From positions 1 to 64,000 of the forward strand of contig CANQEW010000002.1 in NCBI GenBank assembly GCA_947596085.1: 64,000 bases of DNA, read 5' to 3'. Below the pieces are notes generated by a model. The model was not told the origin of the DNA, did no database searches, and saw only the letters and a list, made by a program, of their open reading frames with translations. A program made the position numbers and the translations under genes. Each line of letters starts with the position of its first letter. Positions within the stretch are counted from its first letter, which is position 1. The DNA comes from an uncultured Clostridia bacterium. Its GTDB lineage: Bacteria; Bacillota; Clostridia; Christensenellales; Aristaeellaceae. Positions 51,407 through 63,160 of this stretch are shown piece after piece.

Positions 51407-51892
51407 GAAGGGCTTTCGAAATTCGGCCTCGATTGCGGCCCAGCGGGTGAGGAACGCCTCGCCTTCGGGCGCTTCGGCCAGCAGCCGCGCGGCGCGAACC
51501 GCGCCGCGGACGAACTCCGGGTCGAGGCCGTGCAGACCGCTTCCGCAGAGCGGGCAGACCGCGCGGGCGCGCGCGTCCATGCGCACGGTCCAGTCTCCCT
51601 CGCGCCCCCGAACGGGGCACAGCGGAAATACCCGGCACAGAAACGGCCGCTTCTCCCGCTCGCAGGGGCCGTCGCAGACGAGCATCGGCGCGTCCATGGC
51701 CTCGTCGCGCTCGACGCGGCCCCACTCGATTCCGGCAAGCAGCTCCGCCTCGCCAGGCAGCAGCGCCACGCCGCCCCGGCCGTCGTCGTCGCACCGGCAG
51801 CAGGCCGCGCCGCACAGCGCGCCGCAGTCGGTCTTCATGGGCGTAGTTTCGCCGATGGCGGCGTAAATTTCGAGGATGCGCGCGCGATTCAT
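51398..51892 (-). CDS. Cys-rich YkgJ-like metal-binding protein
   Basis: 164 aa with about ten Cys. Clusters: CGALCGAACCRC near residue 23-34, DGPCEREKRPFLCRVFPLCP near 74-93, and CPLCGSG near 113. The RPFLCRVFP segment resembles the RPxxCRxFP motif of YkgJ/UPF0153 putative zinc or iron-sulfur proteins. No function known. Confidence 0.7.
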   Translation of the reverse strand: MNRARILEIYAAIGETTPMKTDCGALCGAACCRCDDDGRGGVALLPGEAELLAGIEWGRVERDEAMDAPMLVCDGPCEREKRPFLCRVFPLCPVRGREGDWTVRMDARARAVCPLCGSGLHGLDPEFVRGAVRAARLLAEAPEGEAFLTRWAAIEAEFRKPFLF

Positions 51893-51992
51893 GAAATCGT
51901 CCTCTCACGTGTGATGGGTATATGGTAACACGGAGGAGTGGGGGATGTCAAACGCGGATTGAATCCGCGCCGAATACGGAGGAAAACGACGC

Positions 51993-52487
51993 ATGGTGAT
52001 TCTTGGCATCGACCCGGGGCTGGCCACGATGGGCTACGGCGTGATCCGAGGCGAAAAGAACGAATTTCGGCTGGTGCAGTACGGGACGATCAACACCCCG
52101 GCGGGCCAGCCGATGCCGCTGCGATTGCGGGCGGTATATCAGGGCGTGCGGCAACTGATGGAGATCTACCAGCCCGACGAGGTGGCCTTCGAGGAGCTGT
52201 TCTTCTCGAAGAACATCACCACGGGCATGGCGGTGAGCGCCGCGCGCGGCGTGGCGCTGCTGGCGGTGGTGGAACACACCGAGGCGCTCTACGAATACAC
52301 GCCCATGCAGATCAAGCAGGCCGTCACCGGCTACGGCGGCGCGGACAAGCAGCAGGTGCAGCAGATGGTGAAACTTTTGCTGCACATGAAGGAGATCGCC
52401 CGCCCGGACGACGCGGCGGACGCGGTGGCGGTGGCGCTGACCCACGCCCACAGCCAGCAGGCCAAACAGCTGTTTAAGATCAAATAG
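51993..52487 (+). CDS. ruvC: Holliday junction resolvase RuvC
   Basis: 164 aa. Acidic catalytic residues in LGIDPGLATMGYG (Asp), FEELFFSKN (Glu), and C-terminal HMKEIARPDDAADAVAVALTH (Asp/Asp). Complete. GGAGG upstream. ruvA follows after 10 nt. Confidence 0.95.
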   Translation: MVILGIDPGLATMGYGVIRGEKNEFRLVQYGTINTPAGQPMPLRLRAVYQGVRQLMEIYQPDEVAFEELFFSKNITTGMAVSAARGVALLAVVEHTEALYEYTPMQIKQAVTGYGGADKQQVQQMVKLLLHMKEIARPDDAADAVAVALTHAHSQQAKQLFKIK

Positions 52488-52497
52488 GAGGCGCGAC

Positions 52498-53094
52498 ATG
52501 TACGCACACATCGAGGGAGTCGTATCCGAAAAGACGCAGGATGCCATCGTGCTGGACGCGAACGGCGTGGGCTATCTGCTGAACGTGAGCGGCGCGACGC
52601 TGAACGCGGCTCCGGCCGTGGGCGAGCGCATGAAGCTCTACTGCGTGCTGAACGTGCGCGAGGACGCCATGGAGCTCTGCGGCTTTTCCAGCCGGGAGGA
52701 AAAGCGCATGTACGAACGGCTGCGCAACGTCAGCGGCGTGGGCTCGCGCACAGCGCTGCAAATCCTATCCGCGCTGAGCGTGCGGGAGCTGTCCATCGCG
52801 TTGGTGACGGGCGACGCGGCAGCGCTGACCCGGGTGCCGGGCATCGGCAAAAAGATCGCCCAGCGCCTGGTATTGGAACTGCGCGACAAGGTGGAGGACG
52901 CGGAGCTCACCGGGCAGAGCGGCGCCCCCGCGCCGCGGGTCTCCAACGACGGCCCTGAGGCCGAGGCCGTCGCGGCGCTGATCTCGCTGGGCTATTCCAG
53001 CTCCGAGGCGGCGCAGGCCGTCTCCCGGGTGTCCGGCCAGGCGAGCGAGCCCGACAAGCTGATCTTCCTGGCGCTGCGGGATTTGGGCGGCTAA
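52498..53094 (+). CDS. ruvA: Holliday junction branch-migration protein RuvA
   Basis: 198 aa. OB-fold N-terminus (MYAHIEGVVSEKTQDAIVLD), two helix-hairpin-helix motifs (LRNVSGVGSRTALQIL, LTRVPGIGKKIAQRLV) and a C-terminal RuvB-binding domain (AVAALISLGYSSSEAAQAV). ruvB, normally next, is not adjacent. Confidence 0.96.
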   Translation: MYAHIEGVVSEKTQDAIVLDANGVGYLLNVSGATLNAAPAVGERMKLYCVLNVREDAMELCGFSSREEKRMYERLRNVSGVGSRTALQILSALSVRELSIALVTGDAAALTRVPGIGKKIAQRLVLELRDKVEDAELTGQSGAPAPRVSNDGPEAEAVAALISLGYSSSEAAQAVSRVSGQASEPDKLIFLALRDLGG

Positions 53095-53170
53095 AAACGG
53101 AATTCCCCGATAAAATCGCAAAAAAGTCGAATGGCGCGGTGACATAACGCAGCTCTTCTTCGCATAAATA

Positions 53171-53192
53171 TTTGTCAGAAGTTTGTCAGAAG
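53171..53192 (+). repeat. Two tandem 11-bp repeats before the orphan kinase gene
   Basis: TTTGTCAGAAG occurs twice head to tail, ending at the ribosome binding site. The 11-bp period of a direct repeat is typical of OmpR/PhoB-family binding sites. Confidence 0.8.
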
Positions 53193-53205
53193 AGGAGATT
53201 GTATT

Positions 53206-53883
53206 ATGGATTTGCGTTCAATACAATTTGCGCACGACCTGAAGCTGCCGATTCAGCTGATCTATAGCTGCGTGCAGCTGTTGGAGCTCGAGGTCGGGCC
53301 GAACGCCCGCGCGGAGAGCTATTTGAAACTGTTGGAGCGCAGCGCCGATCAGCTGCAGAGCATGGTTCGCAATGCGATGGACGACGGCTTGCCCGAAGGC
53401 GGCGCGCCGCTGCGACTGGAGACCCGCGACGTGATCGCCGAGGCCCGCGACATCGTTCGGCAGTGCGATCCCTACGCCCGGGAGCGCGGCGTGCGGCTGA
53501 TGTTTCGCTCGAACGGTTCGGAGTTTCCCATGGCGGTGGACGTGGAGAAGTTGGATCGCATCCTCCACAACCTGCTGTCCAACGCGTTGCGCTTCACGCC
53601 CGCCGGCGGCAGGGTGGAGGTGGCGGTGGAGCTGCGGGGCGACGCGGTGGATTTCATCGTAACCGACGATGGCTGCGGGATTTCGGCGGAGCGCCAGGCG
53701 CGCATCTTCGAGCTGGGAGAGACCGACGGCGGCGACGGTTACGGCCTCGCCATCGTGCGGGAGTACGCCCGGCTGCTGGGCGGGAGCGTGCGCGTGGACT
53801 CGCGCCCGGGCGAGGGCAGCCGCTTCACCGTGCGCCTGCCGGCGCGTTATCCCGCCGCAGCCATGGAGCGCGGGAAGGCTTAA
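53206..53883 (+). CDS. Orphan soluble sensor histidine kinase
   Basis: 225 aa with no membrane helix or sensor domain. It begins almost at the H-box: FAHDLKLPIQLI with His10. The ATPase domain is complete: N-box HNLLSNALRF, G1 DDGCGIS, G2 DGYGLAIVREYARLLGG and SRPGEGSRFTVRLP. No response regulator next to it. It might act through a partner elsewhere or need another input protein. Confidence 0.85.
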   Translation: MDLRSIQFAHDLKLPIQLIYSCVQLLELEVGPNARAESYLKLLERSADQLQSMVRNAMDDGLPEGGAPLRLETRDVIAEARDIVRQCDPYARERGVRLMFRSNGSEFPMAVDVEKLDRILHNLLSNALRFTPAGGRVEVAVELRGDAVDFIVTDDGCGISAERQARIFELGETDGGDGYGLAIVREYARLLGGSVRVDSRPGEGSRFTVRLPARYPAAAMERGKA

Positions 53884-53918
53884 TTCTGTAATTTGAATCA
53901 TACATATTTGGAAGATTC

Positions 53919-53947
53919 GAACGCCGCTTTTTTCGGAAGCGGCGTTC
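53919..53947 (+). terminator. Hairpin after the orphan kinase gene
   Basis: An 11-bp perfect stem, GAACGCCGCTT with AAGCGGCGTTC, loop TTTTCGG. There is no T-run after it. Confidence 0.6.
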
Positions 53948-54065
53948 AATCTGCTCTATACGAATACATAGTAAACAATTCAGCCAGACATTATAACGAT
54001 ATATGAAAACGAATGAATTGCCAAGCCGTTCATTTGGAAATAGTATAAAGGAGAGGTGATCGCCT

Positions 54066-54308
54066 GTGACAGAAAAGACGATATTGCTGATTCAGGAGTA
54101 CGGCGTGATTGATGTGAAGCTGGGAAAGCTGATGGAGGAAAAGGGAATTCGGCGCGGCGCGCTTTCGCGCCTGACGGGCGTGCGCTTCGAGGTGATCGAC
54201 AAGTGGGCGAAGGGCAAGGTGGAGCGCATGGATCTGGACGTGCTCGCCCGCCTCTGTTATGTGTTGGACTGCAAGGTCACGGATATACTGGAATATAGAG
54301 AGCGATAA
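54066..54308 (+). CDS. Small XRE-family HTH regulator
   Basis: 80 aa, a single Cro/C1-type helix-turn-helix (KLMEEKGIRRGALSRLTGVR then DKWAKGK) followed by LARLCYVLDCKVTDILEY, as in YozG-like regulators. GTG start with GGAGAGGTG upstream. The 180-bp region before it is AT-rich but no clear promoter pair is seen. Confidence 0.85.
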   Translation: MTEKTILLIQEYGVIDVKLGKLMEEKGIRRGALSRLTGVRFEVIDKWAKGKVERMDLDVLARLCYVLDCKVTDILEYRER

Positions 54309-54334
54309 ATTGCGTCCGGCAATCGCAGTCATCC

Positions 54335-54366
54335 AAAAACGTGGCGCGCCGCGAAAGCGGCGCGCC
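54335..54366 (-). terminator. Terminator of ppdK
   Basis: On the minus strand a 10-bp stem GGCGCGCCGC/GCGGCGCGCC (54343-54366 with a 4-nt loop) is followed by ACG and five T. Confidence 0.85.
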
Positions 54367-54381
54367 CATTGGTATGGTGCT

Positions 54382-57027
<2,646 letters not shown>

Positions 57028-57063
57028 GTTGATCCTCCTACGCAAATTTCTAAATAGCAACTT

Positions 57064-57092
57064 ATTATATGCGAGTTTTCGTGAGTAGACAA
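57064..57092 (-). promoter_or_regulatory. Promoter of ppdK
   Basis: Minus-strand TTGTCT (57087-57092), a 17-nt spacer, TATAAT (57064-57069), about 37 nt before the ATG. Confidence 0.75.
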
Positions 57093-57176
57093 GCACCTTT
57101 CTGTTAAGGATTGCCACATATGCGGGTTTTAAACGCATTTTTGGCGAAAAATAATGGAGAAAATTCGCATTTGCGG

Positions 57177-57205
57177 TTGACGAAAATTCACTTCTGGGAG
57201 ATAAT
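57177..57205 (+). promoter_or_regulatory. Promoter of the DUF512-der-plsY operon
   Basis: TTGACG (57177-57182), a 17-nt spacer, GATAAT (57200-57205), about 40 nt before the ATG. Confidence 0.65.
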
Positions 57206-57246
57206 AAAATTGGTCGATTTTGTGGGTCTATGGAGTGGTTGTGACA

Positions 57247-58578
57247 ATGGCGCAGCGCGTCGTTTCGGTGGAAAAGGGGAGCCCCGCATACCGGGCGGGC
57301 CTTCGCGCGGGCGATGAGATCCTGCGCATCGGCGGTGAAACGGTGATCGACCTGCTGGACTATCAGGCGCTGACCGCGCGCAATCGCGTGGAGCTCGCCT
57401 GCCGCCGGGACGGCGCGGAGTTTCGCGCGGTCGTCCGCAAGGGCGAGTACGACTTCCTCGGCCTGGAGTTTGAAAGGCCGCTGATGTCCGGCATGCGCAT
57501 GTGCTGCAACCACTGCCTGTTCTGCTTCGTGGATCAGCTTCCCAGGCACGTACGCCCCAGCATGCGCGTGAAGGACGACGACTGGCGCATGTCGCTGATG
57601 ACCGGAAGCTATGTGACGCTCACGAACGTCTCCGACCGGGAGCTCGACCGCATCGTCGCGCGCCACGCCTCGCCGCTGTACATTTCGGTGCACGCGGCCG
57701 ATCCCGAGCTGCGCGCGCGCATCCTGGGCCAGCCGCGCGGAAAGCGCGTCATGGAGCAGTTGAAGCGCCTGTCCGACGGCGGAATCGAGTTTCACTGCCA
57801 GGCAGTGCTCTGCCCGGGGCTCAACGACGGCCCCGCGCTGGACGAGACCGTCGAGGCGCTGATCAGACTTCCCGGCGCGCTCTCGCTGGCGCTGGTGCCC
57901 GTGGGACTCACCGGCCACCGCGAGGGCCTGACCGAGCTGCGGCCCTATACGCGCGAACAGGCGCACGGGGTGCTCGAGGCGGCGCAGCCCTGGCGCGAGC
58001 GCCTGCTGGCGGAGCGCGGCACCCGATTCGTGTTTCCGGCGGACGAGTTCTATCTCATCGCGGGCGTCGAACCGCCGGCGGACGAGGAGTACGAGGACTA
58101 CGGCCAGATCGACGACGGCGTGGGCATGCTGCGGCTGCTGGAGACGGAGTTTTGCGCAGCTTGGGAGGAGCTGCCCGAGGCCGAGCGTGCGCCGGGCGGC
58201 GAGCGCGTGCGGCTGCTGATCGGCTGCGGCGTTTCGGCCGCGCCGTTTCTGCGAAGGCTGTTGGACGAGCACCCGGTCGCGGGTGTCGAAGCGGCCGTGA
58301 TACCGGTGGAGAACCGCTTCTTCGGGCCGAGCGTGACGGTCTCCGGGTTGGTGACCGGGGGCGATCTCACGGAGCGCCTGAAGGACGAACCCGGCGAGCG
58401 CGTGCTCATTACCGAGTGCATGCTGCGAAACGAGGGCGACCGCTTCCTGGACGACATGACGCTGGCGGAGGCCGAGGCACGGCTGGGGCGAAGAATCATG
58501 CCGGTGGGCCGCCGCGGCGATGAACTGCTAGATGCGCTGATTGTGGCGCGGAATGAAATTGTGAGGAGTAGAAAGTAA
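57247..58578 (+). CDS. DUF512 radical SAM protein with PDZ domain
   Basis: 443 aa. N-terminal PDZ-like domain (VEKGSPAYRAGLRAGDEIL), radical-SAM cluster CxxxCxxC in MCCNHCLFCFVDQLP near residue 88-96, SVHAADPELRARILG and HCQAVLCPGLNDG, then DUF512 with DEFYLIAG. Conserved in clostridia next to der. Chemistry unknown. The ATG overlaps nothing upstream; der starts on its last base. Confidence 0.92.
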   Translation: MAQRVVSVEKGSPAYRAGLRAGDEILRIGGETVIDLLDYQALTARNRVELACRRDGAEFRAVVRKGEYDFLGLEFERPLMSGMRMCCNHCLFCFVDQLPRHVRPSMRVKDDDWRMSLMTGSYVTLTNVSDRELDRIVARHASPLYISVHAADPELRARILGQPRGKRVMEQLKRLSDGGIEFHCQAVLCPGLNDGPALDETVEALIRLPGALSLALVPVGLTGHREGLTELRPYTREQAHGVLEAAQPWRERLLAERGTRFVFPADEFYLIAGVEPPADEEYEDYGQIDDGVGMLRLLETEFCAAWEELPEAERAPGGERVRLLIGCGVSAAPFLRRLLDEHPVAGVEAAVIPVENRFFGPSVTVSGLVTGGDLTERLKDEPGERVLITECMLRNEGDRFLDDMTLAEAEARLGRRIMPVGRRGDELLDALIVARNEIVRSRK

Positions 58579-59909
58579 TGGCAAAACCCCTTGTGGCCAT
58601 CGTGGGACGGCCGAACGTGGGCAAATCGACCTTTTTCAATACCATGGCGGGGCGCAGAATCGCCATCGTAGAGGACACGCCGGGCGTGACCCGCGACCGC
58701 GTGTACGCCGATTGCGAATGGCAGAATTACAAGTTTACGCTGATCGACACCGGCGGCATCGATCCCCAGAGCGACGACCCGCTGCTGGCGCAGATGCGCC
58801 GTCAGGCGGAGATCGCCATTGAGACCTGCGACGTGATCCTGTTCTTCGTGGACGGCAAAACCGGCCTGACCGCCGATGACGAAGCCGTGGCCGATATGCT
58901 GCGCCGGGCGAAGAAGCCCATGATGCTGATCGTCAACAAGATCGACAGCCCCAAGGCCCTGGACAACGTGTACGAATTCTACAACCTTGGACTGGGCGAT
59001 CCCATCGGCATTTCGTCGGTGAATCTGCTCAACCTGGGCGACATGCTGGAGGAGCTGTGCAAGCTGCTGCCCAACCCCGACGAGGAGGAAGTGGAGGATA
59101 ACTCGATCAAGCTGGCCGTGTGCGGCAAGCCAAACGTGGGCAAGAGCTCGCTGGTGAACCGCATTCTCGGGCAGGAGCGCGTGATGGTTTCCGACATCGC
59201 GGGCACCACCCGCGACGCCATCGACACCGCCTTCACCGACGAGGCGGGCGACGACTTCATCATCATCGACACCGCCGGCATCCGCCGCAAGCGGGCCATC
59301 GGCTACCAGACGCTGGAGCGCTTCTCCATCGTACGCGCGCTGGCGGCCATCGACCGCTGCGACGTGGCGCTATTGGTGATCGACGCCACGCAGGGCGTGA
59401 CCGAGCAGGACGCCAAGATCGCCGGCTACATCGACGAGAAGGGCAAGGCCGCGATCATCGTGGTCAACAAGTGGGACGCCATCGAGAAGGACACGGGCAC
59501 CATGAAGGAGTTTGAGTCCAAGGTGCGCGAGAATTTGAAGTTCATGGCCTACGCGCCGGTACTGTACATCTCCGCGCTCACGGGGCAGCGGGTGAACCGC
59601 GTGCTGGAGGCGGTCAAGGCCGCCTGCGCCGAAGCCCGCAGGCGCGTGACCACCGGGCTCCTCAACGACATTCTCACCGACGCGCAGGCGGCGCTGCAGC
59701 CCCCGGCCACCTCCGGCCGCAGGCTCAAGATCTACTACGCCACGCAGCAGAGCGTGCAGCCGCCGACGTTCGTGATGTTCGTCAACGACGAAAAGCTGAT
59801 GCACTTCTCCTACGAGCGCTATCTGGAGAAGCAATTCCGCAAGGCGTTCGGCTTCGAGGGAACGCCGCTGCGATTCATACTTCGCGAAAAGAAGAGAGAT
59901 GAAGACTGA
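58578..59909 (+). CDS. der: Ribosome-assembly GTPase Der (EngA)
   Basis: 443 aa with two tandem GTPase domains: GRPNVGKST with DTPGVTRDR and DTGGID, then GKPNVGKSS with DIAGTTRDAID and DTAGIRRK, and NKID/NKWD motifs. A C-terminal KH-like domain follows. Required for 50S maturation. Overlaps both neighbours by 1 nt. Confidence 0.97.
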   Translation: MAKPLVAIVGRPNVGKSTFFNTMAGRRIAIVEDTPGVTRDRVYADCEWQNYKFTLIDTGGIDPQSDDPLLAQMRRQAEIAIETCDVILFFVDGKTGLTADDEAVADMLRRAKKPMMLIVNKIDSPKALDNVYEFYNLGLGDPIGISSVNLLNLGDMLEELCKLLPNPDEEEVEDNSIKLAVCGKPNVGKSSLVNRILGQERVMVSDIAGTTRDAIDTAFTDEAGDDFIIIDTAGIRRKRAIGYQTLERFSIVRALAAIDRCDVALLVIDATQGVTEQDAKIAGYIDEKGKAAIIVVNKWDAIEKDTGTMKEFESKVRENLKFMAYAPVLYISALTGQRVNRVLEAVKAACAEARRRVTTGLLNDILTDAQAALQPPATSGRRLKIYYATQQSVQPPTFVMFVNDEKLMHFSYERYLEKQFRKAFGFEGTPLRFILREKKRDED

Positions 59910-60562
59910 TGGCGACCTGGCTGAAGATAATCATCATCGCCGTGATCGGCTACCTGCTGGGCAACGTATCCTCAGGAATTCTGGTGGCGAAGCTGTACGG
60001 GATCAGGGACATCCGCAAGCAGGGCAGCGGCAATGCCGGCACCACCAACGTGCTGCGCACGCTGGGCTGGGTTCCGAGCGTGCTGACGCTGTTGGGCGAC
60101 TGCCTCAAGGGGCTGATCGCCGCGCTGATCGGCAAGTGGATCGCGGGCGACGCGGGTTTGCTGGTGGGCGGCACCTGCGCCGTGCTCGGCCACGACTTCC
60201 CGGCGGCGTTCGGGTTCAAGGGCGGCAAGGGAATCGCCACCTCCTGGGGAATGATCTTCGTCGTCAATCCGTGGATCGCGCTGATCCTGCTGGCGTTGGT
60301 GCTGGTCATCGTCGGCGTCTCGCGCTACATGTCGATGGGTTCCATCGCCGCGGCGGTGCTCTATCCCATCCTCACGGCCATCTTCCAGCGGGGGAACGAG
60401 CATTGGCTCATGTACCTGCTGTTTTCAATCTTCGCGGGCGCGCTGGCGATCTTCTGCCACCGCGCGAACATCGCCCGGCTGATTCACGGCGAGGAAAACC
60501 GGCTGGACTTCGCGAAGATTTCCCACATCAAGAGCAAAATTGGCAATAAGAATAAAAAGTAA
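59909..60562 (+). CDS. plsY: Glycerol-3-phosphate acyltransferase PlsY
   Basis: 217 aa membrane enzyme transferring acyl from acyl-phosphate to glycerol-3-P. Motifs: GNVSSGILVAKLYGI, RKQGSGNAGTTNVLRTLG and GHDFPAAFGFKGGKGIAT. Five or more helices. Starts on the last base of the der stop. Confidence 0.95.
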   Translation: MATWLKIIIIAVIGYLLGNVSSGILVAKLYGIRDIRKQGSGNAGTTNVLRTLGWVPSVLTLLGDCLKGLIAALIGKWIAGDAGLLVGGTCAVLGHDFPAAFGFKGGKGIATSWGMIFVVNPWIALILLALVLVIVGVSRYMSMGSIAAAVLYPILTAIFQRGNEHWLMYLLFSIFAGALAIFCHRANIARLIHGEENRLDFAKISHIKSKIGNKNKK

Positions 60563-60577
60563 AGGAGTGTCGCTGCA

Positions 60578-62107
60578 ATGAAGTATCTGATCGGTCTGGA
60601 CGTGGGCACCTCCGGCGCGAAGTGCATCATGATCGACGAGACGGGGAAGGTCGTGGCCTCGTCCACCCAGGAGTATCCGCTGTACACGCCCCGGCCCGGC
60701 TGGGCGGAGCAGAACCCCGAGGATTGGTGGCAGGGCGTGGTGCGCGGATTGAAGGCCATTCTTGAAAAGGCGAAGGTTGATCCCGCCGATATTCTCGGCC
60801 TGAGCTACTCCGGCCAGATGCACGGCCTGGTGGCGCTGGACGAGAACAACGAGGTGATTCGCCCCTCGATTCTCTGGTGCGACCAGCGCACGCAAAAGCA
60901 GTGCGACTGGATCACCGAGAAGGCCGGCGGACTGGAGGAGCTTCTCAAGTACACCAACAACCGGATGCTCACCGGCTATACCGGCGGCAAGATTCTCTGG
61001 CTGCGCGACGAGGAGCCGGACAACTTCGCGAAGATGAAGCTGTTTGTCTGCCCGAAGGACTACATACGCTTCCGCATGACCGGCGAATTGATGATCGACG
61101 TGTCCGACGCTTCCGGCACGGGCTTCTTTGACACCCGCAACCGCGTGTGGAGCGACGAACTGATCCGCATCGCCGGGCTGGACAAGTCCATCTTCCCGAA
61201 GGCCGTGGAATCCACGGAGCTGGCCGGGCGCGTGACGAAGGAGGTCGCCGCGCTCACGGGCCTGCCCGAAGGCCTCGCCTGCTACGCGGGCGGCGGCGAC
61301 GCGGTCATTCAGGCGGTGGGCAGCGGCCTGGTCAAGCCGGGCATATTGGGCGTGGTGATCGGCACCAGCGGCAATGTGACCATGGGCCTCGACCACTATG
61401 AGGACAATCCCCACGGCGATTTGCAGATGTTCTGCGGCAACGAGCCGGGGTTGTGGACGGACTTCGGCTGCACGCTCTCGGCGGGCGGCAGCTACCGTTG
61501 GTATCGGGATACGCTGTGTGAAAGCGCCTCCCGCGAGGCCAGGGAGAGCGGCAAGAACGTCTACGACGTGATGGGAGCACAGGCGGAGAGCTCCGTTCCC
61601 GGCGCGAACGGCGTGGTGTTTGCACCCTATCTGGCGGGCGAGCGCTGCCCGTATCCGGATCCCAACTGCCGGGGCAGCTTCTACGGCCTGAGCCTGACCA
61701 CCACCCGGGGTGACATCACCCGCGCGGTGATGGAGGGCGTGACCTATTCGCTCAACCAATTGGTTGAAATCTTCGGCTCGATGACGAAGATCGAGAAGGT
61801 CTACACCTCCGGCGGCGGCGCGGCCAGCGCCCTCTGGCGGCAGATGCAGGCGGACATCTTCGATCTGCCGGTGTACACCATGTCCGCTGCCAGCGAGGGC
61901 GGCGCCTACGGCGCGGTGCTGGTGGCCGGCGTGGGCGCGGGGCTGTGGAAGGATCTGGGCGAGGCCGTGAAGGTGATCCGCCCGGAGACCGAGGCGCTGC
62001 CCAAGTCCGAGAATCAGCCGGGCTATCGCAAGAGCTACGAACTTTATAAGCGCGTCTATCCCGCTCTGAAGCCCGTGTACGATCTGGGCGCGCAGATGGG
62101 ATACTGA
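60578..62107 (+). CDS. xylB: Xylulokinase (FGGY family)
   Basis: Phosphorylates D-xylulose; 509 aa. FGGY signatures: GLDVGTSGAKCIMID, GQMHGLVALDENNEVIRPSILWCDQRT (XylB-specific GQMHG and WCD-R), DASGTGFFDT, GGGDAVIQAVGSG and YTSGGGAASALWRQMQAD. AAAGGAG upstream. No xylose isomerase adjacent; ended by a terminator. Confidence 0.93.
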   Translation: MKYLIGLDVGTSGAKCIMIDETGKVVASSTQEYPLYTPRPGWAEQNPEDWWQGVVRGLKAILEKAKVDPADILGLSYSGQMHGLVALDENNEVIRPSILWCDQRTQKQCDWITEKAGGLEELLKYTNNRMLTGYTGGKILWLRDEEPDNFAKMKLFVCPKDYIRFRMTGELMIDVSDASGTGFFDTRNRVWSDELIRIAGLDKSIFPKAVESTELAGRVTKEVAALTGLPEGLACYAGGGDAVIQAVGSGLVKPGILGVVIGTSGNVTMGLDHYEDNPHGDLQMFCGNEPGLWTDFGCTLSAGGSYRWYRDTLCESASREARESGKNVYDVMGAQAESSVPGANGVVFAPYLAGERCPYPDPNCRGSFYGLSLTTTRGDITRAVMEGVTYSLNQLVEIFGSMTKIEKVYTSGGGAASALWRQMQADIFDLPVYTMSAASEGGAYGAVLVAGVGAGLWKDLGEAVKVIRPETEALPKSENQPGYRKSYELYKRVYPALKPVYDLGAQMGY

Positions 62108-62130
62108 GGATTCGAGAAAATCGGTTGGAG

Positions 62131-62157
62131 GGGGACGCCGCACCGCGTCCCCTTTTT
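62131..62157 (+). terminator. Terminator after xylB
   Basis: GGGGACGC (62131-62138) pairs with GCGTCCCC (62145-62152), followed by five T. Confidence 0.92.
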
Positions 62158-62199
62158 CGAAACGCGGCCCGCCGGCTGCCGGCGAAGGGAGGGCGAGGA

Positions 62200-63126
62200 A
62201 TGCAAAAGTTCAAAGAAATACTGCGCCGCGCCTTTCATCTGCCGCCGCTGATGACGGTGCTGGTGGCCGTTCCGAGCTTCGCGCTGGTATTTTACGTGCT
62301 CGGCGCGAAGCTGGAGAAGACGCCGCTGGCTTACGCGGCCTACCCCCTCTCGGCCTACGCACTGGCGGTGGTCTGCGCGGGGATGCCGGAGCTTGTGCGC
62401 GCGCTGCGGCGCGGCGTGAACGAGAGCGCGCTGATGCGCAGGATACTGAGCATTCCCTTCGGCGAGCGCTACGTGCGCGACGAGCTGTTCCGCGCCGGGG
62501 TCAACCAGTACCGCAGCCTGTTCGTCAACCTGCTCTTCGCGGCGGTCAAGCTGAGCGCGGGCGTCGCCCTGCGTTCAAAGTGGCTCCTGTCGCTGGGCGT
62601 CTACTATCTGCTGCTGGCGTTCATGCGGGCGCTGCTGTTTCGCGGTTTGGGGCCGGGCGGCTTGGGCGGCGACGTGCCACTGGAGCTCAAGCGCTCGCGC
62701 CAGTGCGGCGTCGTGCTGCTGATGATGACCCAGGCGCTCATGACGATGGCTGGACTGATGATCGTCGAAAACGACAGCTACCGCTACCCGGGGCCGCTGA
62801 TCTATGTGATGGCGCTGCACGCCTTCATCGCGGTCAGCGCCGCCGCCGTGAATCTGGCGAGGTTCCGGCGCAGGGGCAGCCCGGTCATGTACGCCGCAAA
62901 GGCGCTGAACCTGGTGGCCGCGCTGGTGTCGGTGCTGGCGCTGGAGACCGCGCTGATCGACCGCTTCGGCGACGGGGGAAACTTCCGCCGCGCGATGATC
63001 GGCTCCACGAGCGCGGTGGTGTGCGCTGCGGCCCTGGCCGCCGCGCTGACGATGATCGTCCGCTCCACGCGCGAGCTGAACCGAATGAAAAGCGACGCTT
63101 GTCTGTCAAAAGAGAATGTGATATAA
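62200..63126 (+). CDS. Hypothetical membrane protein, 308 aa
   Basis: Not recognised. About seven membrane helices in two groups: residues 15-65 and 110-310. Between them is a basic cytoplasmic stretch (LRRGVNESALMRRILSIPFG). Gene is preceded by GGGAGGGCGAGGA and followed by degV, whose promoter overlaps its stop codon. No catalytic motif seen. Confidence 0.75.
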   Translation: MQKFKEILRRAFHLPPLMTVLVAVPSFALVFYVLGAKLEKTPLAYAAYPLSAYALAVVCAGMPELVRALRRGVNESALMRRILSIPFGERYVRDELFRAGVNQYRSLFVNLLFAAVKLSAGVALRSKWLLSLGVYYLLLAFMRALLFRGLGPGGLGGDVPLELKRSRQCGVVLLMMTQALMTMAGLMIVENDSYRYPGPLIYVMALHAFIAVSAAAVNLARFRRRGSPVMYAAKALNLVAALVSVLALETALIDRFGDGGNFRRAMIGSTSAVVCAAALAAALTMIVRSTRELNRMKSDACLSKENVI

Positions 63127-63127
63127 T
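63099..63127 (+). promoter_or_regulatory. Promoter of degV, overlapping the preceding stop
   Basis: TTGTCT (63099-63104), a 17-nt spacer, TATAAT (63122-63127). The stop codon of the membrane-protein gene is inside the -10. Confidence 0.75.
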
Positions 63128-63160
63128 GGTGAAACCGCGCTGCGAGGGGAGGCTTCGAAC

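Noticed and set aside
53095-53205. Truncated ruvB start
   Set aside because: No Walker A or RuvB-like residues in any frame.
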